DNA of 64,000 bases. Source: an uncultured Cellvibrio sp. Lineage in GTDB: Bacteria > Pseudomonadota > Gammaproteobacteria > Pseudomonadales > Cellvibrionaceae. The stretch is from the NCBI GenBank assembly GCA_946480695.1, contig CAMLKG010000005.1, positions 1 to 64,000 of the forward strand. Direction: 5' to 3'. Under the pieces are notes generated by a model. The model had not been told where the DNA came from, made no database searches, and saw only the letters and a list, made by a program, of their open reading frames with translations. Shown piece after piece: positions 8,694 to 19,568 of this stretch. Within the stretch, counting starts at the first letter, position 1. Every line of letters starts with the position of its first letter. The translations under genes were made by a program, and so were the position numbers.

Positions 8694-10616
8694 TTACTGG
8701 GACTTCCTCACTCTCAAATACCACTCAGACAACAAACGAACTTGCTTTTCGGTATACCCGCGTTCCACCATACGCTGTACAAAATCCTGGTGTTTTTTCT
8801 TGTCATGTACGGATGCTTTTGCATTGAAGGAAATAACTGGCAACAAATCCTCCGTATTGGAAAACATTTTTTTCTCAATGACGATGCGCAATTTTTCATA
8901 ACCACGCCAATCCGGATTTTTCCCCGCATTGCTGGCCTTGGCCCGCAGCACAAAGTTAACAATCTCATTACGGAAATCTTTTGGATTGCTGATACCCGCC
9001 GGCTTCTCGATTTTTTCCAATTCATCGTTGAGCGAAGCGCGATTGAGGATCTCACCCGTTTCGGGATCGCGATATTCCTGGTCCTGTATCCAGAAGTCCG
9101 CATAGGTTACATAGCGGTCAAAAATGTTCTGGCCATATTCAGCATACGACTCCAAATAGGCAGTCTGGATTTCCTTGCCAATGAAATCCACGTATTTGGG
9201 TGAAATGTATTCTTTCAACGCGTTCAGGTATTTATCCTGCACTTCTTTAGGGAACTGTTCCTGTTCAATTTGTTGCTCCAATACATACATCAAGTGCACC
9301 GGGTTCGCCGCAATTTCCGTGGGATCAAAATTAAAGACCTTGGATAAAATTTTAAATGCGAAGCGGGTGGACAGGCCATTCATCCCCTCATCAACGCCCG
9401 CTGCATCTTTATATTCTTGCAAGGATTTTGCGCGCGGATCAGTATCTTTTAGATTTTCACCATCGTAGATGCGCATCTTGGAATAGATGTTCGAGTTCTC
9501 CGGCTCCTTAATACGCGACAATACCGAAAACTGGGCAAGCATCCGCAAGGTGTCCGGCGCGCAAGGCGCGGCGGATAACGAAGAATTTTGCAATAATTTC
9601 TCGTAAATTTTCATTTCTTCAGTAACGCGTAAACAATACGGAACTTTGACGATATAAACCCGGTCAATAAAGGCCTCATTGTTTTTGTTGTTACGGAAGT
9701 TTTGCCATTCAGATTCATTGGAGTGCGCCAGAATAATCCCATCGAATGGAATTGCGCCAAGCCCTTCGGTACTATTGAAGTTGCCTTCCTGTGTCGCTGT
9801 TAACAATGGATGCAACACTTTGATGGGCGCCTTGAACATCTCCACAAATTCCATCAAACCCTGGTTGGCACGACACAATCCGCCACTGAAACTATAGGCG
9901 TCTGGATCATTCTGGGGGAATTCTTCGAGCTTGCGGATATCAACCTTACCAACTAACGAAGAAATATCCTGATTGTTCTCATCACCTGGCTCTGTCTTGG
10001 TAATGGCAATTTGATTCAGGATTGAGGGGTAAACTTTTACGACTTTGAATTGAGTAATATCACCACGATATTCCTGCAAACGTTTTGCCGCCCATGGTGA
10101 CATGATAGATTTAATATAACGACGTGGGATCCCGTAATCCTCTTCCAGAATGTGCCCGTCTTCATCCGGATTGAACAACCCCAACGGCGATTCAAATACA
10201 GGCGACCCCTTAATGCAGTAAATGGGGGTTTTTTCCATTAATGTTTTGAGCATTTCTGCCAGGGATGATTTACCTCCGCCCACCGGCCCCAATAAATAAA
10301 GGATTTGTTTCTTTTCTTCCAACCCCTGGGCCGCATGCTTGAAAAACGACACTATTTGCTGGATAGATTCTTCCATCCCGTAAAAATCACCAAAGGCCTT
10401 GTAACGTTTGATAATTTTGTTGGAAAAAATCCGGCTTAAACGCGGATCTTGTGAAGTATCGACCATCTCGGGTTCACCAATGGCCATAAGCATACGCTCA
10501 GCGGCAGTCGCATAGGCGCTGGGATCACTTTTACAAAGTTCGAGATATTCCTTAATCGTTAACTCTTCCTGCTGGGTAGTTTCAAAACGCTCGCGATAAT
10601 GACTGAATATACTCAT
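8694..10616 (-). CDS. yeaG: PrkA/YeaG serine protein kinase with AAA+ domain
   Basis: A 640-residue protein, the usual length of E. coli YeaG and Bacillus PrkA. The N-terminal AAA+ module has Walker A GPVGGGKSS at 110-118. The C-terminal PrkA domain contains segments such as GGLCRANQGLMEFVEMFK and ends with KQVRLLSEWYLRVRK. Homologues have been reported to phosphorylate proteins and, in some work, to have AAA+ protease-like activity; targets here are unknown. It leads the yeaG-yeaH-ycgB operon. A long AT-rich region separates it from divergent aat and holds a weak sigma-54-like element (see the 10795-10811 entry). Confidence 0.95.
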   Translation of the reverse strand: MSIFSHYRERFETTQQEELTIKEYLELCKSDPSAYATAAERMLMAIGEPEMVDTSQDPRLSRIFSNKIIKRYKAFGDFYGMEESIQQIVSFFKHAAQGLEEKKQILYLLGPVGGGKSSLAEMLKTLMEKTPIYCIKGSPVFESPLGLFNPDEDGHILEEDYGIPRRYIKSIMSPWAAKRLQEYRGDITQFKVVKVYPSILNQIAITKTEPGDENNQDISSLVGKVDIRKLEEFPQNDPDAYSFSGGLCRANQGLMEFVEMFKAPIKVLHPLLTATQEGNFNSTEGLGAIPFDGIILAHSNESEWQNFRNNKNNEAFIDRVYIVKVPYCLRVTEEMKIYEKLLQNSSLSAAPCAPDTLRMLAQFSVLSRIKEPENSNIYSKMRIYDGENLKDTDPRAKSLQEYKDAAGVDEGMNGLSTRFAFKILSKVFNFDPTEIAANPVHLMYVLEQQIEQEQFPKEVQDKYLNALKEYISPKYVDFIGKEIQTAYLESYAEYGQNIFDRYVTYADFWIQDQEYRDPETGEILNRASLNDELEKIEKPAGISNPKDFRNEIVNFVLRAKASNAGKNPDWRGYEKLRIVIEKKMFSNTEDLLPVISFNAKASVHDKKKHQDFVQRMVERGYTEKQVRLLSEWYLRVRKSQ

Positions 10617-10794
10617 ACATCTACCTCTGTTAGCGATTAAAGCGGTAAATACGATTAATTAAAACGGTAGCAACTTCGATGCACCCCTGCACGGAAAAAA
10701 TACCACAATTTGTTACTCCTAAGCATAGCCCTAAATTCTTCAAGTATTAAAAGTAATAATAAATAATTGACTGATTTCCGGTTAAACTTTTACA

Positions 10795-10811
10795 CTCAAA
10801 AAACGAGCCAA
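10795..10811 (-). promoter_or_regulatory. Weak sigma-54-like promoter candidate upstream of yeaG
   Basis: Read on the minus strand this is TTGGCTCG-TTTT-TTGAG. It resembles the -24/-12 consensus TTGGCACG-N4-TTGCW with correct 12-base spacing, but has T for A in the -24 block and GA instead of GC at -12. It lies about 180 bases upstream of the yeaG start. E. coli yeaGH is known to be sigma-54/NtrC dependent, which is why I looked; the -12 mismatch makes this uncertain. Confidence 0.25.
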
Positions 10812-10898
10812 TTACTCATACACTTGTGTAAATACCTGCACAGCACCTATCAGCGAGTTGGATACCGCCCCCTTTTCAAACTTTTTGGTTAATACTTC

Positions 10899-11612
10899 AT
10901 GATTTCCATTCCCTGGCTTAGCCCTGCAGATGATTTATTTCCTCCGCTCGAAACTGCACTGGATAACCCAAACGGATTATTAGCAGCAGGCGGAGACCTT
11001 TCTCCCGAACGGATTCTTGCAGCTTACCGGCATGGAATTTTCCCGTGGTTTAATCCAGGCGATCCCATTCTTTGGTGGAGCCCCAATCCGCGTACGGTTA
11101 TTTATCCCGACCAATTTCATATTTCTAAAAGTTTACGTAAGGCACTCAAAAAAGGAATTTATCACGTAACCTTTGATAATTGTTTTGAAGATGTGATGCG
11201 TGCCTGCGCAGCACCGCGAACCTATGCTGATGGAACCTGGATCAGTGAAGATATCATTGTGGGCTATACCGCGTTACATCGCCGCGGTTATGCGCATTCA
11301 GTGGAAGTCTGGCAGGAAAATCAATTGGTTGGCGGCCTCTATGGGATGGCGTTGGGCAAGGTTTTTTTTGGTGAGTCGATGTTTAGCCGTGCAGACAATG
11401 CCTCCAAATTTGGATTTGCCCATCTGGTTCGCCAGTTGTCCCAATGGAATTTTGAATTAATTGATTGTCAGATAGCTAATGATCATCTATTTACTTTAGG
11501 CGCCGTAGAAATTCCTCGTGAGGAATTCCAAAAAATATTGGTAAAATTTGCTCACGAGCCAAGTGTTTATTCCCTTTCATGGTCAACATTACCAAAAGCG
11601 CCTTGGGAATAA
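10899..11612 (+). CDS. aat: Leucyl/phenylalanyl-tRNA--protein transferase
   Basis: Transfers Leu or Phe from aminoacyl-tRNA to the N terminus of proteins that start with Arg or Lys, creating an N-degron read by ClpS. The 237-residue length is typical. Family signatures are plain: [40 protein letters not shown] and [14 protein letters not shown]. It is the first of a run of plus-strand genes aat-bpt-infA, and bpt starts 21 bases after it. The clpA-clpS genes lie a few kilobases away on the opposite strand, so substrate tagging and delivery are encoded side by side. Confidence 0.97.
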   Translation: MISIPWLSPADDLFPPLETALDNPNGLLAAGGDLSPERILAAYRHGIFPWFNPGDPILWWSPNPRTVIYPDQFHISKSLRKALKKGIYHVTFDNCFEDVMRACAAPRTYADGTWISEDIIVGYTALHRRGYAHSVEVWQENQLVGGLYGMALGKVFFGESMFSRADNASKFGFAHLVRQLSQWNFELIDCQIANDHLFTLGAVEIPREEFQKILVKFAHEPSVYSLSWSTLPKAPWE

Positions 11613-11633
11613 CCGGATTTGCGCGAGGCAATC

Positions 11634-12341
11634 ATGTCCGATTTATCAACATTAAAATTATTTGCGACCCAGCCACATCCCTGTAGTTATTTGGGTGGGC
11701 AAGAGGCTACGACGGTGTTTGTTGACCCGGAGGCAAAAATTGACCCTTCACTCTATACCCAATTGTCGCAATTGGGATTTCGCCGTAGCGGTGCGCACTT
11801 GTATCGCCCCCAATGCCTGCGGTGCCAAGCCTGTGTTTCCTGTCGCATTCCGGTAAAACTTTTTAAACCCAACCGCACCCAGCGTCGTTGCTTGCAGCGC
11901 AACAGTGACCTGGCACTCCATACCACCCATGACATTAATACGTTGGAGCATTACGGCCTTTATGCCCGTTACATTGAAGGCCGACACCAGGATGGGGATA
12001 TGTACCCTCCTTCCGAGGATCAATACAAAGCCTTTTTAACGAGCGAGTGGGGGATTACCCAATACATTGAAATGCGTTTGGAGGGGAAACTTATCGGGGT
12101 ATCTGTATGCGACCAGCTGGGGGACGGCCTTTCTGCCGTTTACACTTTTTATGACCCGGAGGAAGAGCATCGCAGCCCGGGCAAATTCGCCATATTGGCG
12201 CAAATAGAGAAAGCTCGTGCTATGGATCTTGAATACGTATATCTGGGTTACTGGATTAAAGATTGCGAAAAAATGAACTATAAAACCCAGTATCGTCCCC
12301 TGGAATTGCTGGTCAACCGGCGCTGGATGCGGCTCAATTAA
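11634..12341 (+). CDS. bpt: Aspartate/glutamate leucyltransferase (bacterial ATE homologue)
   Basis: Attaches Leu to proteins beginning with Asp or Glu, complementing Aat in the bacterial N-degron pathway. The N-terminal half has the cysteine-rich ATE motif (PHPCSYL, then [16 protein letters not shown]). The C-terminal half carries the acyltransferase fold ([33 protein letters not shown]). At 235 residues it has the usual bacterial length. The ATG at 11634 is chosen over the in-frame start at 11619 because GAGG sits just upstream and the protein begins like known Bpt proteins. Co-transcription with aat is likely. Confidence 0.95.
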   Translation: MSDLSTLKLFATQPHPCSYLGGQEATTVFVDPEAKIDPSLYTQLSQLGFRRSGAHLYRPQCLRCQACVSCRIPVKLFKPNRTQRRCLQRNSDLALHTTHDINTLEHYGLYARYIEGRHQDGDMYPPSEDQYKAFLTSEWGITQYIEMRLEGKLIGVSVCDQLGDGLSAVYTFYDPEEEHRSPGKFAILAQIEKARAMDLEYVYLGYWIKDCEKMNYKTQYRPLELLVNRRWMRLN

Positions 12342-12518
12342 GTAATCTACGCCAGATTGCGCAGATATGCAGCGAAAGCCGCAGTAATGTCCGCTTTTAG
12401 CCTTAATTCCCCTTGGCGGCTCTGGTTAATTAAGGCACAATTCACGCCTATTTTTTTACCCCCCACTATCACTCCCCCGTGATAGGAATAAACTATCAAG
12501 ACCTGAGGAAGCTGCCGC

Positions 12519-12737
12519 ATGGCAAAAGACGATTGCATTGAATTTGACGGTGAAGTGGTTGATACCCTGCCCAATACTACCTTTCGCGTAAAACTGGAAA
12601 ATGGACATGTGGTTATCGCCCACATTTCCGGCAAGATGCGCAAAAACTACATCCGCATCCTGACAGGTGATAAGGTCAAAGTTGAAATGACTCCTTATGA
12701 TCTGACCAAAGGCCGAATTACCTACCGCGCCCGCTAA
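12519..12737 (+). CDS. infA: Translation initiation factor IF-1
   Basis: A 72-residue S1-fold (OB) protein that binds the ribosomal A site during initiation. The sequence is nearly canonical ([48 protein letters not shown]). GAGGAAG precedes the ATG at a suitable distance. A 177-base gap separates it from bpt and probably holds its own promoter. In several relatives infA sits in this same aat-bpt-infA-clpA neighbourhood. A strong hairpin terminator follows. Confidence 0.98.
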   Translation: MAKDDCIEFDGEVVDTLPNTTFRVKLENGHVVIAHISGKMRKNYIRILTGDKVKVEMTPYDLTKGRITYRAR

Positions 12738-12755
12738 TTCAAGCTGTCTTAAATA

Positions 12756-12790
12756 AAAAAGCCGCACTCAAAAGTGCGGCTTTGTTTTTT
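12756..12790. terminator. Bidirectional terminator between infA and clpA
   Basis: An 8-bp perfect stem GCCGCACT (12761-12768) / AGTGCGGC (12773-12780) with a 4-base loop. A run of T follows on the plus strand and a run of A precedes it, so it can end both infA (plus) and clpA (minus) transcripts. Confidence 0.92.
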
Positions 12791-12808
12791 TGCTGTTTCC
12801 GGGATATA

Positions 12809-15106
12809 TCAGGCAGGTTGCGCAGCCTGCCTTGCTTTTACGGCGATGGTAATTTTGTCCTCAAGCGAATCGACATCCACCTCTACCGTGCCGCCACCAT
12901 TGGATAAGGTTCCAAACAGGATTTCCTCCGCCAAAGGCTTCTTCAGTTTATCCTGGATCAACCGTGCCATAGGACGCGCACCCATTTTCACATCGTAACC
13001 ATGGATGGCGAGCCATTCGCGCGCTTCATCACTAATTTCCAGGGTTACATGTTTATCATCCAACTGGGTTTGTAATTCCATGAGGAATTTATCCACCACA
13101 GTTTTGATGGTGTTCAATGTAAGCGACGCAAATTGAACAATGGCATCCAGGCGGTTGCGGAACTCGGGCGTAAACATCTTCTTAATAGCTTCCATACCAT
13201 CCGTAGAGTGATCCTGGTGTGTAAAGCCAATGGAAGCGCGACTCATCACCTCGGCGCCCGCGTTGGTGGTCATGATAAGAATCACATTGCGGAAGTCCGC
13301 TTTGCGGCCATTGTTGTCAGTCAAGGTACCGTGATCCATTACCTGTAATAACAGGTTAAAAACTTCCGGATGCGCTTTCTCAATTTCATCCAACAACAAG
13401 ACACAGTGCGGCTGCTTGGTAATTGCATCTGTTAGCAAGCCACCCTGGTCAAAACCCACGTAACCCGGAGGTGCACCAATCAAGCGAGACACGGTATGGC
13501 GCTCCATGTACTCAGACATATCGAAACGCACCAATTCCATACCCATGCACTTGGCCAACTGACGGCAAACTTCGGTTTTACCGACACCGGTAGGGCCGGC
13601 AAACAGGAATGAGCCTATGGGTTTCTCCGCAGCACCCAAGCCGGCACGCGACAATTTAATTGCCGTAGCCAGGGTATCAATCGCTTCATCCTGGCCAAAT
13701 ACGGTTAACTTCAGGTTTTGATCCAATTTGCGAAGTTGCTCTTTGTCCGAAGAAGATACGCTTTTTGGGGGAATACGCGCAATTTTGGCCACAACGTTTT
13801 CAACATCAGTTACCCCAATTGTTTTCTTACGCTTACTGGGCGCCAATAATTGCTGGTAGGCACCCGCCTCATCAATAACATCAATCGCCTTATCCGGCAG
13901 GAAACGGTCATTAATATAACGTTCCGCCAATTCCGCCGCCGCACGCAAGGCAGCATCGGTATAACGCAGGTTATGGTGTTTTTCAAAACGCGTTTTGAGC
14001 CCTTTAAGGATATGGTAGGTTTCGTCAACCGTCGGCTCGTTCACGTCCACTTTTTGGAAACGACGTGAGAGAGCGCGGTCCTTATCGAAAATGCCGCGGA
14101 ATTCCTGGTAAGTCGTTGATCCCATGCAGCGAATATCACCGGAGGACAATAGAGGCTTAAGCAGGTTTGACGCATCCATTACACCACCAGACGCAGCACC
14201 TGCTCCGATAATGGTGTGGATTTCATCAATAAACAAAATAGATTTTTTTTGCCGTTTCAAATCATTCAGCAAACTCTTGAACCGCTTTTCAAAATCACCC
14301 CGGTATTTGGTACCGGCCAGGAGCGCGCCCATATCCAGTGAGAAAACCACACTGTCGGCAAGGGATTCAGGTACATCACCATCAACAATTCGTTTGGCCA
14401 AGCCCTCTGCTATCGCCGTTTTACCCACACCTGATTCACCGACCAGCAATGGATTATTTTTTCGGCGACGCGACAAAATCTGGCAGACCCGCTCGACTTC
14501 AAACTCACGCCCGACCAAAGGATCAATACGCCCTTGCATGGCAGCTTCGTTCAGGTTAGTGGCGAAGTTTTCCAGCGGGCTTTGCGCACCGGATTCGCCG
14601 GTAGCGGCTTCTTCATCCTGGTTTTCTTGCGAACTGTGATGATGGTCGCTACTGTGATCATTATTACCCGCCACCTTGTGAATGCCATGGGTAATAAAAT
14701 TCACAACATCGATGCGAGCAATACTTTGTTGTTTCAAATAGTAAACAGCCTGGCTTTCCTGCTCGCTAAAAATAGCTACGAGTACATTTGCACCCGTAAC
14801 CTCTTGTTTACCGGAGGATTGCACATGGAATACTGCGCGTTGCAATACCCGTTGGAAACCCAGCGTAGGCTGTGTTTCCCGTTCGCTGTCATTTTCGGGA
14901 ATGAGCGGAGTGGTGGAATCGACAAATTCTATTAGTTCTTTGCGTAAACTTATAAGATCAGCACCGCAAGCGCGTAACACATTGGCTGCCGAATCATTAT
15001 CGATGAGCGCGAGGAGCAGGTGCTCAACAGTCATGAATTCGTGTCGCTTGGAGCGCGCACCTTTGAAAGCAAGATTTAAAGTTACTTCCAGATCTTTACT
15101 TAACAT
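12809..15106 (-). CDS. clpA: ATP-dependent Clp protease ATP-binding subunit ClpA
   Basis: The unfoldase of the ClpAP protease; hexamers unfold tagged substrates and feed them to ClpP (not in this window). An N-terminal repeat domain (1-about 145) is the docking site for ClpS. Two AAA+ modules follow: Walker A GESGVGKT in the first and GPTGVGKT in the second. Walker B is VLLLDEIEKAHPEV and the arginine-rich AAA lid ends in MGARPMARLIQ. The length of 765 residues fits. GAGGG lies upstream of the ATG. clpS is just upstream on the same strand (50 bases), as in most gammaproteobacteria. Confidence 0.98.
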   Translation of the reverse strand: MLSKDLEVTLNLAFKGARSKRHEFMTVEHLLLALIDNDSAANVLRACGADLISLRKELIEFVDSTTPLIPENDSERETQPTLGFQRVLQRAVFHVQSSGKQEVTGANVLVAIFSEQESQAVYYLKQQSIARIDVVNFITHGIHKVAGNNDHSSDHHHSSQENQDEEAATGESGAQSPLENFATNLNEAAMQGRIDPLVGREFEVERVCQILSRRRKNNPLLVGESGVGKTAIAEGLAKRIVDGDVPESLADSVVFSLDMGALLAGTKYRGDFEKRFKSLLNDLKRQKKSILFIDEIHTIIGAGAASGGVMDASNLLKPLLSSGDIRCMGSTTYQEFRGIFDKDRALSRRFQKVDVNEPTVDETYHILKGLKTRFEKHHNLRYTDAALRAAAELAERYINDRFLPDKAIDVIDEAGAYQQLLAPSKRKKTIGVTDVENVVAKIARIPPKSVSSSDKEQLRKLDQNLKLTVFGQDEAIDTLATAIKLSRAGLGAAEKPIGSFLFAGPTGVGKTEVCRQLAKCMGMELVRFDMSEYMERHTVSRLIGAPPGYVGFDQGGLLTDAITKQPHCVLLLDEIEKAHPEVFNLLLQVMDHGTLTDNNGRKADFRNVILIMTTNAGAEVMSRASIGFTHQDHSTDGMEAIKKMFTPEFRNRLDAIVQFASLTLNTIKTVVDKFLMELQTQLDDKHVTLEISDEAREWLAIHGYDVKMGARPMARLIQDKLKKPLAEEILFGTLSNGGGTVEVDVDSLEDKITIAVKARQAAQPA

Positions 15107-15156
15107 CGCGCCAACCCTCTTCTAACCAACAAAGTTAACTTCGTTTTCACAAAGCT

Positions 15157-15528
15157 TTACTGCTCATCTTCAACCGCTTCAATTTCGCACAACAGCGGGT
15201 GTTGATTTTCTCTAGCATATTGATTCACTTGCGCTGCTTTAGTTTCAGCAATATCACGAGTATAGATGCCGCAAACCGCTTTGCCGTGAACATGTACCGT
15301 TAACATCACATGGGTAGCTTTTTCGCGCGACATTGAAAAAAACATTTCCAATATTTCAACCACGAAATCCATGGGTGTGTAGTCATCGTTCAATAAAACC
15401 ACCTTGTACATGGGTGGTCGTTTTAACTTGGGTTTAGATGTTAAGACAGCAAGACCACCATCCAATTCATCGGCGGAATTTTCATCATCTTTACCTAATG
15501 TTAGTTGAAGGTTTTGGAGATTGCCCAT
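15157..15528 (-). CDS. clpS: ATP-dependent Clp protease adaptor ClpS
   Basis: A small adaptor that binds N-terminal Leu, Phe, Trp or Tyr and hands the protein to ClpA. The core has all landmark stretches: [35 protein letters not shown], and [17 protein letters not shown]. The start at 15528 gives 123 residues and an N terminus resembling that of Pseudomonas ClpS ([15 protein letters not shown]). No good ribosome-binding site precedes it. An in-frame ATG at 15588 has AGGGG seven bases upstream and would add 20 residues, so the longer form cannot be excluded. Confidence 0.95.
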   Translation of the reverse strand: MGNLQNLQLTLGKDDENSADELDGGLAVLTSKPKLKRPPMYKVVLLNDDYTPMDFVVEILEMFFSMSREKATHVMLTVHVHGKAVCGIYTRDIAETKAAQVNQYARENQHPLLCEIEAVEDEQ

Positions 15529-15888
15529 AGAGATTCGATGCAAATAAAAAATGATTGGATATTCGCCAGCATTGTAACCCATCGGCATAACAACCCCTAA
15601 TATCGGCTTTTGTTGTCCGATCGTCGTTAATCCCGATAAGCGCTTGACTTTGGGCCAATTGTTGGATAAAAAAAGAGCGCCCATGCACATAAATGCGGCA
15701 CTTTGCTTAGATTGGGGCACTTATCGCATATAACAATAAAATACTTGTCCGCTTAAAAGCATAAAGTTAATAGCATTGCCCCGAAGCAAAATCTCTCGTC
15801 CAAGACCCCGAGCAATTGCAGTACTTGGGAAAATAATAACGACAGTGGTGTTTTTCAAGAGCATCACTCGGGCAGAAGGATTCCAATT
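15529..15888. other. clpS-cspD divergent intergenic region
   Basis: About 360 bases with no convincing gene. It must carry promoters for clpS (minus) and cspD (plus). On the plus strand the clearest match is TTGACT (15644-15649), a 17-base gap and TAAAAA (15667-15672), which would give cspD a leader of about 210 bases. The last part before cspD is AT-rich, ending in AAGGA eight bases before the ATG. Confidence 0.5.
15644..15672 (+). promoter_or_regulatory. Candidate sigma-70 promoter for cspD
   Basis: TTGACT and TAAAAA separated by 17 bases, a good -35 and a moderate -10. It implies an untranslated leader of roughly 210 bases before cspD, which recalls the long leaders of cold-shock mRNAs. 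Only the hexamer match supports it. Confidence 0.35.
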
Positions 15889-16134
15889 ATGCCAACAGGC
15901 ACAGTCAAATGGTTTAATAATGCGAAAGGTTACGGTTTTATCCTGGCGGATGAAGGCGGTGAAGACCTGTTTGCACACTATTCCGCCATAGCAATGGAGG
16001 GTTATAAAACCCTTAAGGCAGGCCAACAGGTGACCTTTGACATCACCAAAGGAGATAAAGGACTGCATGCAGTCAACATCTCTGCGCCGGTGATGGCTGG
16101 TAACACCCAACGAACAAGCCTCGCGCCTGCTTAA
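15889..16134 (+). CDS. cspD: Cold-shock domain protein, CspD-like
   Basis: An 81-residue single cold-shock domain that binds single-stranded nucleic acid. RNP1 is KGYGFI and RNP2 is DLFAHYS. The C-terminal tail (about 15 residues past the domain) and the position divergent from clpS match CspD, which in E. coli is induced in stationary phase, inhibits replication and is a Lon substrate. A clear AAGGA precedes the ATG. CspD versus another Csp paralogue is decided mainly by gene order. Confidence 0.92.
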   Translation: MPTGTVKWFNNAKGYGFILADEGGEDLFAHYSAIAMEGYKTLKAGQQVTFDITKGDKGLHAVNISAPVMAGNTQRTSLAPA

Positions 16135-16170
16135 TATCGCTACGACTAATTAATGGTGCGACAGCAATAA

Positions 16171-16205
16171 AAAAAGCCTCTTATGTTTCCACAAGAGGCT
16201 TTTTG
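16171..16205. terminator. Bidirectional terminator between cspD and icd
   Basis: Stem AAAAAGCCTCTT (16171-16182) pairs with AAGAGGCTTTTT (16193-16204) around a 10-base loop. The T-run on either strand lets it end both the cspD (plus) and icd (minus) transcripts. Confidence 0.93.
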
Positions 16206-16221
16206 GCGTATTGAGGCTGAC

Positions 16222-18447
<2,226 letters not shown>

Positions 18448-18676
18448 TTAAAGATGGCTCCATCAATTCATGCGGCTCGGCCTTGTGAGCTCTACCATTA
18501 ACAATATGAAAATTTAGAAAAAGAGCCCCGCCACAGGGAGCTACCCCTTGCCAGAGCGACGGCGATTCTACACGTCTATCGGTGTTTATGCATGAGTTAT
18601 GTTGCTATGTCTGTGGTCCAAATCTCGGATAAAATCCACGTTTTATTGGTATCTACAGCGAGCTATGTAACGCTTT

Positions 18677-19504
18677 ATGTCCTCTCTGATTCTTTTTAAC
18701 AAGCCTTTTGGTGTGCTCTCGCAATTCACCGATGGGGAAGGCCGCCCCACCCTGAAGGAGTACATCAAAATTCCAAACGTTTACCCTGCCGGACGTCTCG
18801 ATCACGATTCCGAGGGGCTTTTATTGCTCACGGATGATGGACAGCTTCAACATCAAATTGCCCACCCGGCACACAAGCTTCCCAAAACCTATTGGGTACA
18901 AGTGGAAGGCGCCCCGAACAGTTATGCCTTGACCAAGTTACGCCAGGGAGTAGAGCTTAATGACGGCATGACCCAACCCGCCGAAGTACGACTGATTCCG
19001 GCGCCAAAGATTTGGGAGCGCACCCCGCCCATTCGCGACCGGGCGAACATTCCCACCCAGTGGCTGGAAATCGTTATTACTGAAGGCCGCAACCGGCAGG
19101 TGCGCCGCATGACCGCTGCGGTGGGTCACCCTACCCTGCGATTAGTGCGGGTAAAAATCGGCAACTGGACATTGGAAGGGATAGAACCCGGCAGATATAA
19201 GACAGAAACCATCCATTTACCCAAATCCACCGGCGGCCCCCAGCCCCGCCCGAATCAACGGCGCGCCGGTAAACCAACCATGGATGCTAAAGCGGATGCG
19301 CGTGGGACTCATCCAAGCAAAGCGCCGGGTGAGAAGGGTCAAGCAAAATCCGGTGAGGCTGGCCGTGCACCAAAGGCGGGTACCGGAAAAAAACCGGGGA
19401 TGCCGGGCTCCAGGGCTAAAACACTTCCTAAAACGGCGAAGCCGACAGCGCAGACAGTAATCATCCAAAAACCAAAACCGAAAATTACCCTCGATCCGAA
19501 ATAA
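18677..19504 (+). CDS. rluE: 23S rRNA pseudouridine synthase RluE with disordered C-terminal tail
   Basis: Isomerises a uridine of 23S rRNA (U2457 in E. coli) to pseudouridine. The catalytic motif [17 protein letters not shown] places the aspartate at residue 42. Other RsuA-family segments are [28 protein letters not shown] and [23 protein letters not shown]. The enzyme proper ends near residue 185. About 90 further residues are rich in Lys, Pro, Gly and Ala ([19 protein letters not shown] and similar), a basic, probably disordered tail longer than in E. coli RluE. The tail may add RNA affinity; that is inference. Confidence 0.94.
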   Translation: MSSLILFNKPFGVLSQFTDGEGRPTLKEYIKIPNVYPAGRLDHDSEGLLLLTDDGQLQHQIAHPAHKLPKTYWVQVEGAPNSYALTKLRQGVELNDGMTQPAEVRLIPAPKIWERTPPIRDRANIPTQWLEIVITEGRNRQVRRMTAAVGHPTLRLVRVKIGNWTLEGIEPGRYKTETIHLPKSTGGPQPRPNQRRAGKPTMDAKADARGTHPSKAPGEKGQAKSGEAGRAPKAGTGKKPGMPGSRAKTLPKTAKPTAQTVIIQKPKPKITLDPK

Positions 19505-19530
19505 CCGGCCTGGTAATTGGCGAAATTATT

Positions 19531-19555
19531 AAAGGCGCGAGGTAAGCGCGCCTTT
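19531..19555. terminator. Hairpin between rluE and the HD-GYP gene
   Basis: AAAGGCGCG (19531-19539) pairs with CGCGCCTTT (19547-19555) around a 7-base loop, between two convergent genes. The flanking T/A tracts are short, so efficiency is uncertain. Confidence 0.7.
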
Positions 19556-19568
19556 ATCTGGACCGGTG

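Noticed and set aside
12342..12518. A tRNA or small RNA gene next to infA
   Set aside because: tRNA-Ser lies near infA in E. coli, so I looked for cloverleaf arms and a TTCGA-type loop here and found none.
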